Of a stretch of 64,000 nucleotides of DNA, positions 57,422 through 64,000 are shown piece by piece. Each line of letters starts with the position of its first letter. Position 1 is the stretch's first letter. The notes under the pieces are model-generated. The model was not told the DNA's origin. It saw nothing but the letters and a program-made list of their open reading frames with translations, and made no database searches. Both the position numbers and the translations under genes were made by a program. The stretch comes from Deroplatys truncata (lineage: Eukaryota; Arthropoda; Insecta; Mantodea; Mantidae): contig CM060987.1 of the NCBI GenBank assembly GCA_030765065.1, positions 70,814,557 through 70,878,556 on the forward strand, read 5' to 3'.

Positions 57422-58350
57422 ACCTTTTTAGAAAAATATCCGCGCGCGCGCACATGTGTATGCGTGCGCGTGTGTGTTTGAACAGCATAATCCAAAAACG
57501 AAAAGTCAAAAAGTAAATAAAGTGTATATACATATTAATTTTCTGTGAATAGCACGTGAAGTCTGCTTATTCTGCATGTATTTTGTATAATTGGTAAACT
57601 ATAAGAGATAGACAAGATCTTACTTTACAAAAAAAAATGTAGATCTAATTAAAGTACACAGTTTATTAAAATAAATTGTTTGTGACGTTAATAATTTTCG
57701 AGATGTTCCTTGTTATTACTAGGGCTGTCCAGAAAGTAACCTCCGTTTTGAATCAAACATGAAACAGTATACATACAAAAGTTTTATTATATACAACTGA
57801 AAACCACAGCTTTTCCTCATTTTTCTTCATAGTCTCAAAACTGATTCAAGCACTTGTCATACCTTTTCACAGTCTTTGAAATACGCTCTTCATAAAATTC
57901 TGTTCGCCTGTGAACTAAGCCAACCTGTCACGGTGTTTTGAAGCTCTTTGTCTTTGCCAAAGCGCTGAGCTGCAAGCCATTTTTTCATGTACGGGAACAG
58001 ATGAAAGTCGCTAGGAGCCAAGTCCGGGCCGTACGGGGAATGGTAAAAAAACGTCCCATTTGAACTTGGCGAAAAGTTCATTTGTATTGTTTGCTATGTG
58101 AGGGCGAGCGTTGTCATGCAAAAACACTATACCAGATGTCAGAAGACCACGACGCTGGTTTAGGATTCTTCTCTCTTCTTAGCCTTCACACTTACACGAT
58201 AGTGGCGCTATCCCCACTATTTGTCGTGCTACGCATGAACGGAGGTTACTTTCTGGACAGACCTCGTATTAATACTTTCTACTTTTCTCAATTGCAAATC
58301 GCTAGTAGTACATAGTAAGTAGAGAAAGTATTGCATTCCACACAGAAATT
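57305..58350 (-). repeat. family H copy split by a mariner
   Basis: ACTTTCTATACTGTCTTACT starts the hairpin end. (AAT)n sits at 57398-57421 and a CG/TG-rich tract at 57440-57478. Sequence up to GAGATGTTCCTTGTTATTA at 57718 continues after the mariner with TTAATACTTTCTACTTTTCT at 58267. Another hairpin end (TACATAGTAAGTAGAGAAAG) begins near 58312. Confidence 0.7.
57719..58266 (-). mobile_element. internally deleted mariner, 548 bp, both ends present
   Basis: Both ends share CTGTCCAGAAAGTAACCTCC (left from about 57724; right, reversed, from about 58260), each beside TA. The minus-strand frames keep only the C-terminal third of the transposase: FLHDNARPHIANNTNELFAK (second aspartate, about 58060-58110) and, in another frame, GPDLAPSDFHLFPYMKKWLA (third aspartate, about 57970-58030). 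At least one frameshift separates them. The N-terminal two thirds are deleted, so the element is non-autonomous. The preserved ends would allow mobilisation in trans in principle. Confidence 0.9.
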
Positions 58351-58479
58351 CGATATTGAAGTTCCCTACCTGGTAGATACAATATCGGACAGTGAATGAA
58401 TGAAATGGTTGAAATGCTCAGATGGTCCCTAGAGCTTAGTTACCCAATTTTCTTCTCGGGATAAGCGAAAAAAACGGGA

Positions 58480-58560
58480 AATACCTTATCTAGATAAGTT
58501 ATCCTAACCGAGATTCGAACTCGTGATTTCTTGAATGCGAGGCAGATACATGCAACATAT
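58480..58560 (-). other. tRNA-like remnant
   Basis: On the minus strand ATCACGAGTTCGAATCTCGG is a good box B. The upstream half is lost. Probably a SINE head relic. Confidence 0.4.
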
Positions 58561-58849
58561 CAGATTTTTTTTTTAAAAGTTAAGTTAGCATTCTTTGTTT
58601 ACTGGCGAAGTTAGGCAAGGAGTATGAATAGGGATGCCCAACCTTACAGAGAGAAGGAATGCAGGGAGTTTCCCTTCCTATTCATTTCCACTCGTGCTGC
58701 CAAGGATTGAAACTGCATTGGTTTAGCTTACCAATCTCTTCAAATATAGTAGGTGGGGTGAACTATGGACTTTGAACCTTAACTCTTAAGAGAACAGGTT
58801 GGGCTTTACTAAAAGCCAGCTCATAGCTTTTTACGTTTTTTAAAGATCT

Positions 58850-59035
58850 GACTAGCGCTTCAGGTTCCTGTATTCTCTTTGTATATACAACGAAATGTGT
58901 ACATTTTGCAGGTATTTATTTCGATTAGCTTGGAGTCGATGTGAAAAAAGGGGTTTTATAAGCCAGACACAGAAATAAATGGTACGCAAAGGATAGAGAA
59001 AGAAACGTGAATGTATCTGACACATCCGATTACTC
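58850..59035 (-). repeat. family H fragment (5' end)
   Basis: Diverged match ending GGATAGAGAAAGAAACGTGA and TGACACATCCGATT. Confidence 0.45.
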
Positions 59036-59330
59036 TCAGGTATATATTTTGAACAAATTTCTCCCTTAACATGGGTGATTATGAAGTGAAGACCATCGAA
59101 CGATTCAGTTTTATTACGTTAGCCACGAGGTCATTAGGACACAGAGATTCGGCTCTTAAAATTTCGAAGTGCAGGGGAGACCGGGACAACGGCGCCAGCT
59201 AGGAAAATCCAGACAACCCTTTTCCACTTATTCTGATTACCAAGAGCAGCGCATGCTCAGTACTGAGATGTGCAACGGTGGTTGTAGAACAATTGTCGCT
59301 TAGTTGGTCCAGGTTTAGCTGAGAGGTGGA

Positions 59331-59418
59331 CTTTGAAGTAAAATTTCTTTAAATAGATTACACCTAGGTAAGAGCGTTTCCTTTATATCAAAATTAACAA
59401 CTTATATATTACTCTATA
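59331..59418 (+). repeat. 88-bp direct repeat, left copy
   Basis: TTTGAAGTAAAATTTCTTTA to CTTATATATTACTCTATA. About 80% like 60984-61071, by eye. The two copies flank the PIF/Harbinger element. Confidence 0.75.
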
Positions 59419-59639
59419 GGTACTCGTCCACGATGCTAGTTTTATGGCATGCCACTTTTCTTGTGGGCCACAATTGTGGCACTTTCTGTTTGCACACAGC
59501 ACGCACAGTTGCACGATTTCGTGTTGCGCCACTAGAGAAGTGGCATGTTCCACAGAAATGTTGCACGAGCGTTTACACGATGCTATATTTGTAGCGGAAA
59601 TTTTTGTGCATGCCACTTTCTAGTCAGCTGAGTTCGTGT

Positions 59640-60225
59640 GGCGAATGTGTCAGTCTGATAGTGAAGTTTTGTACGCAGCGTGTTTGTCTCTTATTTTACT
59701 TCGTCGACGTAGAGAAAAACGTAAAGGGTGGCAACAACATGTTGTGTAAGAGAGTGAATTCTAAGTCGCGAATATTGCGGGGTTGTAAGCAACTTGCTGC
59801 AAGACCTCTATGAGGGATATAAAATTTCTTTAAGAATGTCCTTCGCAAATCACCGGTTGATTTTAATTATTTGGTTAGAGGAGTAGCACCTGTAATACAA
59901 GAGCAAGACACGATAATGAGAAAGTCAATATCACCAGCAGAACGTCTTGTATTGACACGGAGATTTCTAGCCACAAGTAATTCGGCTTAAAATAATGGAG
60001 CAGCACCATTACCGAGTTTAGTATATAACACGTTCGGCTGTCATTATTTATAACTATATAATCAATGTGATTTTTTTAGGAGACAGCTATCAGTTACTGA
60101 TGTATTTATTTCGAATACTTGGCACAACGAGAACTACGACTTAGTGCCGTTGCAAGGAAAACTAAGTATAAATCCTCATACTGCAGCAAAAATGTTAGGA
60201 ATTCAAGGAGTATTTTTGCCGTGAA
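59640..60225 (+). pseudogene. PIF/Harbinger transposase remnant
   Basis: Frames on the plus strand encode an arginine-rich N-terminus (ILLRRRREKRKGWQQHV, about 59690-59745), LLQDLYEGYKISLRMS (about 59790-59840), VDFNYLVRGVAPVIQEQDTI (about 59850-59910) and SISPAERLVLTRRFLATSNS (about 59925-59985). SNTWHNENYDLVPLQGKLSI (60110-60170) follows further right. The VDF-YLV---P-I and S-ERL--TLRFLATG blocks belong to Harbinger (DDE_Tnp_4) transposases upstream of the catalytic core. The core DDE residues are not present, so the gene is broken by a large deletion as well as frameshifts. Confidence 0.8.
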
Positions 60226-60353
60226 GGTTGGCAATATCGCATACATTTAAAGTGAGTGTGTTGGTACTTACCAAAGAACCTACTCATCTACTGCATCATT
60301 ATTTGTGCTGATGTGGTAAATTATAAACTGCAGTGCATCATAAAAGTCCCATT

Positions 60354-60686
60354 TTATTTTATACTTGTCTTTTGCCCACTTCCAGATTCCCCTGCCTTCA
60401 TCTTGTTGCTTTCGTTGGTGAACTGGGTTCTAAACCTGTGGATTTTTACTTTAATTTCTTCTGCTGACATGTTGAACTGTATTCCCATATCTTGTAACGC
60501 ATTTTGTCGCTTTTGTTTATTTCTGTAAGCCGCAGTGTCTACTTTCCACAAACAATCAATCAGTTCAATCAACTTTTTTGCCATTTCCCTCGTCCATTTA
60601 TTATTATGGACATTATTACCTATGAAGAAATAAATTGTCACCGTACTACAATAAATTGTTCGTATTGTTAAGGAAATAAAATGCAC
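60354..60686 (-). CDS. MADF-domain DNA-binding protein fragment of the element
   Basis: An open frame of 110 codons. From about residue 30 it reads KWTREMAKKLIELIDCLWKV, DTAAYRNKQKRQNALQDMGI, then FNMSAEEIKVKIHRFRTQF and NESNKMKAGESGSG. This is a MADF (Myb/SANT-like) domain: LI.....LW.....Y.NK..R..A......, EE.K.KI..LR..F..E..K.K.SGSG. Such proteins are the accessory DNA-binding partner in PIF/Harbinger elements and also occur in host genes. It lies on the strand opposite the transposase, as usual. The first ~28 residues look non-homologous and may be intron or upstream sequence. The C-terminal linker is truncated at a stop. Confidence 0.8.
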   Translation of the reverse strand: MHFISLTIRTIYCSTVTIYFFIGNNVHNNKWTREMAKKLIELIDCLWKVDTAAYRNKQKRQNALQDMGIQFNMSAEEIKVKIHRFRTQFTNESNKMKAGESGSGQKTSIK

Positions 60687-60983
60687 GTAGCTGTCTTAAT
60701 TCTGTATTTAGTGTAACACAAATTATAATGCTTGAACATACCTCTCAAACAGCTATTCACTATCACAGCAGACGACATAACAAAGTTGCACGGAATACGC
60801 CACAAAAATTTTCTAAACTGTTCAAGCCACTTTCTTTTTTTCGTTGCCTACACGAAGTTGAACGCTACTTGGAAGTTGCGCGTGCAATTTTCCTACCTGC
60901 TTGACAGTTTACACGGTGAAACTCCACTTTTCTTGCGCAGTTGGAAGTTGCAAGCCATTTAAGTTGCATCGTGGACGAGTACC

Positions 60984-61071
60984 TTTTGAAGTAACATTTT
61001 TTTAAAAATAGAGAACATCTAGGTAAAGAACTTTTCCTTTATATAAACATTAACAACTCGTATATTACTCA
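60984..61071 (+). repeat. 88-bp direct repeat, right copy
   Basis: TTTTGAAGTAACATTTTTTT to CTCGTATATTACTCAATAG. Same orientation as 59331-59418. Confidence 0.75.
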
Positions 61072-62578
61072 ATAGCTTGGATGCTAAGCAACTTTTGCAT
61101 GTCAAAAAATAAACGGAAACATAATAGTAATCTATTCAATATATTTAATATCGTTGATAAAATAAATCATTACGATTCGCTGATTTAATAGATTGTCATT
61201 CGCTTTAATTAACTATACACGGAAAGGATTCAGGAATATAGGAAGACATAACCAGATGAATAGATCAATTGTCTTGATTGGAAACACACCTAATGGCTTA
61301 AGTACATGAAGCAGAAGAAGTTAGCAGTAGCATTGTGCATTTTCGATCTGACTACACACAAAATTTTATATAGTATCGGGTCCGAACTTGCTCTTCCGGC
61401 TTTTGTTATTGCATTGGTGTTACCCTGACATTTGTTTTTTATAATATTTTTATGATTTTGTATTCTAACATATACGATTAGTTCAATACAATCAATCTTT
61501 AGCATAACACTTATTGCAACCTTACAATATTTTACAATTTAATTTACTAAATTGAACACAAACTAAAGTTTGCTCATTTATTGTTGTATTTAGGGTATTG
61601 GTATTGTCATGACATCTACTCCTAATAATGCGTAGGAAGCACAGGAAAGACTGTTGTGGTTTTTCCAAAAAGATATCACATATGCTTTAATGGATGCAGG
61701 TGTTACTTTGAAATCAGTTTTAACCGATACTTTTTTTTCCTTCCTTATTACTTAGAAAAAGATTTTGAATGTTTTCGATTATACACAGGGGATGCACAGG
61801 AACAACCATCTGCAGAGTTTCTGGAATCGAGATACATTGCAGTGTCTACCAGTCGATATGCATGCACTTCGTGGATGCGGAATACATTATACTAGGTACA
61901 CTATTTTAGGACTTTTTTTTTTGCTCTGGTTTCTGCGTATTCCACAATGCTCCAGTAACGAACATAATGCCTCGGTGTAGCGTGTATGAATATTTGTGGT
62001 TCAACGAACACTTCATTTCCGAAGAGAGATCGCTTTTGGTTCGCCCGAATTTCTGCAAAATGTGCTTTACAGCCACATATGATAAAACTGTCATTTGCAT
62101 CGAGCACAAAAGCAACGAATATTTTCGTTAATAAAGAGAACGTCCACCAAATAACTGGAGCAAAAATTAAACTTAACTACTGACATTGGTGCTGGCAAAA
62201 TCCGATTGATAACGTCATTAAATATTCTGAAGAATAAAACCAGACTATAAACGTAGCCTCCTAGTGTTGAATTTCAGCAGCGTTTGTTTGATGGGAGAAA
62301 CGGGGTTGAAGGCTGCTTAAAATTAAGTTATGTAAAATTCATTGTAAATAGTTCACACGTTTTCTAAAACGAATATGTTAAGGCTAAATTTTATTTTCTA
62401 TCCTTGTAAAGAGTCTATGGTCGCCCATTTGTGTCATGAATGTTGCATTTTTATAATTTTTAAGCTCTATATAATCACAATTAGTTAACTTTCTGTAAAA
62501 TTTCCCTGCCAATATAAATGCGGAAGATTACTATCTTCAGACATTCAATTATTTATTAAATTAAATTTATTATCATAT
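61072..62578. other. unassigned stretch with overlapping short frames
   Basis: A minus-strand frame (61901-62107) reads MLDANDSFIICGCKAHFAEI. It distantly recalls the VDANYKF..VDVG...SD region of Harbinger transposases, and it lies close to that element. I rate this too weak for a call. Confidence 0.3.
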
Positions 62579-62880
62579 CGAGCGGGATGGCTCAGGCAGT
62601 AACATCTCTGGTTCGCATTCGGGAGATCCCGGATTCAAATCCCTGGGGCGACCAATCTGACTGAAGGCTCTTTCGCGGTTTTCCTCGGCCGCTAGGTGAA
62701 TTGCTGGGTTGGATAATTTGGTTCGCGAATTTTTCTCATCCCTTTCGACATTACATTTCATTACCTTCTTCTTCACCTCCATACCAGGCATTGGGCTGAT
62801 CACCCATCCTGGATATGCTATCCTCGACAGGCTACTGATCCAAAGCATTGGTGAGTAAGTCCTCCAAAGAGGAGGATAAT
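62579..62880 (+). mobile_element. SINE-a, about 302 bp
   Basis: The head CGAGCGGGATGGCTCAGGCA is followed by GGAGATCCCGGATTCAAATC (box B, about 62621-62640). The body TTCGCGGTTTTCCTCGGCCG and tail ATTGGGCTGATCACCCATCC follow, then GTAAGTCCTCCAAAGAGGAG, ending in (ATA)n. This is the best preserved SINE-a head-to-tail copy. Confidence 0.9.
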
Positions 62881-64000
62881 AATAATAATAACAATAATAA
62901 TAATATCACCGAAGAAAATAAATAAAATGTTCTGTAATGGATTTCACAACACCTGGGAAACCATTTCATATATTGTTTACAGTTTGTTTTAAACAAGAAG
63001 CGAGTTGTGACGGTTACTGAAGGGGCTATTGCCCTAGTCAGTAAAGTTCCACCACTCGCCTTTCCCTTTGCTTACAAGTTGAGCTTTGAGAGGTAGGTAA
63101 ATGTGTTGCCATGCTTTTTAATGCTAAGTACCGTAAACAATTTAAACTGTGATCCCTAATGTAGACCAAATAGTTTTATATTCAAAGTGTTCATCTTAAA
63201 CCTACGTAAGTCTATTGGTAACTAACTTTTGTAAGCATAGTTTGTAGAATCAGTGAATATTTGGCAAAAATGGTCAACAATTACAGTTTGGGCTTTTTAA
63301 GTTATTATTAGGTCTAATTCTCTAGGAACGTTTTTGTGTAATAAATATGTTTTATATCGGCTCATTTGAGGCATCACTGGACCAACTGCGTCGTCCGATA
63401 TAAGTTTCCTGGTTAAACTTTAAAAAACAAAACCGTTTTCCAATAAGTTTTTCTCGGTTGTAATATTTTAGTCATCATTCGGCAGTTAAAATGCTCCTTC
63501 GATGCAATTTTTAATGTATTTGACTGAAGTTTCGGAAATAATTTCCCCAGCATATGTTAACTAAAGCTTACTATGTAGTTATTAGTGTGAGGCAAATGTG
63601 CCACCGAGCTCTCCCAAGTTTAATAAGTATATATTTTTTGAAGAGCTGAAAATCACAACTGAATAAAGGTTAATTTTTTAAAAAAAATTAATTTAAAAGT
63701 ATATTTCTAGCAAACTTTTTTTAGCTGAATAAGAAGCATAAATCTGGTGTTGTTTAAAAATTATGAAAAGTGCATTGTAAGGATTTTTTTTTATAAAACA
63801 GTTTAAATTTGTGTTTTAAAACGTATAATCCAGAAATTACTTAATATATACACTCCCTCAAGAAAGCATTAGTCTGCACTTCAAAAAATTCTAGCAGCCA
63901 AATTAATGGAGGGAAAAAGTAACTTTTTTGGACAAAAACTTCAAATGGCAATACAGTTTACGTGTTTTGGCGGGGTTTCAGATCCTTCATTTTAGGAGTT
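62881..64000. other. unassigned AT-rich stretch
   Basis: (ATA)n directly after the SINE; otherwise nothing recognised to the end of the window. Confidence 0.5.

Larger units (their letters stand above)
59419..60983 (+). mobile_element. PIF/Harbinger-type element, 1565 bp, deleted
   Basis: GGTACTCGTCCACGATGC at 59419-59436 is the exact reverse complement of 60966-60983, with weaker similarity continuing inwards (TGGCATGCCAC / TGGCTTGCAAC). Inside lie transposase remnants on the plus strand and a MADF-domain frame on the minus strand, the two-gene layout usual for this superfamily. No 3-bp TWA TSD is visible at the junctions. The flanks instead are a long direct repeat. Confidence 0.8.

Noticed and set aside
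61901-62107. Frame MLDANDSFIICGCKAHFAE as Harbinger catalytic domain
   Set aside because: Resemblance limited to a few residues; catalytic aspartate context unclear.

Overview
The window is AT-rich animal DNA with no recognisable intact host gene. Almost everything that can be identified is a transposable element or a relic of one: mariner and Tc1 transposons, a PIF/Harbinger element, a Penelope-like element, an RTE-type LINE, several tRNA-derived SINEs and many microsatellites. This mix, with SINE heads spaced every few kilobases, fits a large, repeat-rich arthropod genome, probably an insect. The species cannot be fixed from sequence alone. No prokaryotic feature, CRISPR array or rRNA is present, and I saw no LTR retrovirus-like element.

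Layout. 0-4.4 kb: a 36-bp minisatellite, a decayed mariner, and a complete 539-bp SINE with target-site duplications (TSDs). 4.4-13.1 kb: a dense cluster of one 0.8-0.95 kb non-coding family, called family H here, including a three-copy head-to-tail array. 13.7-15.0 kb: an internally deleted Penelope-like element with a promoter-like upstream segment. 15-25 kb: more family H, a second non-coding family (family P) and SINE pieces. 25.1-29.5 kb: two unassigned candidate DNA elements, one with a recurrent TCAGTCTGTTACG motif and a broken gene, the other bounded by 20-bp perfect inverted repeats exactly 1700 bp apart. 29.5-35.8 kb: an inverted family H pair, SINEs, and a LINE 3' fragment. 35.95-37.27 kb: a mariner-like element with both ends. 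37.39-40.94 kb: a SINE split by a nearly intact 3240-bp RTE-type LINE. 41-49 kb: a tandem tRNA-like repeat, a fragment of mitochondrial ND2, a Tc1-type MITE, two copies of a GTGGCGAAAA-ended MITE (one inside the end of a Tc1 element) and further SINEs. 49.4-59 kb: a second long family P copy, SINEs, and family H with an internally deleted mariner inside. 59.3-61.1 kb: a PIF/Harbinger element keeping a MADF-domain reading frame. 61.1-64 kb: mostly unassigned DNA with one SINE.

How the parts relate. Nested insertions give a relative chronology. Family H is oldest, being interrupted by SINEs, by a mariner and by a truncated SINE. The RTE-type LINE is youngest: its 15-bp TSD is perfect and its reading frame is broken once. 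Some SINEs end in GAA repeats like the LINE, so that LINE lineage may have mobilised them. SINE heads and tails also appear reshuffled. The most interesting candidates are family H (structure like Helentron-associated elements), the TCAGTCTGTTACG element and the 1700-bp inverted-repeat element.
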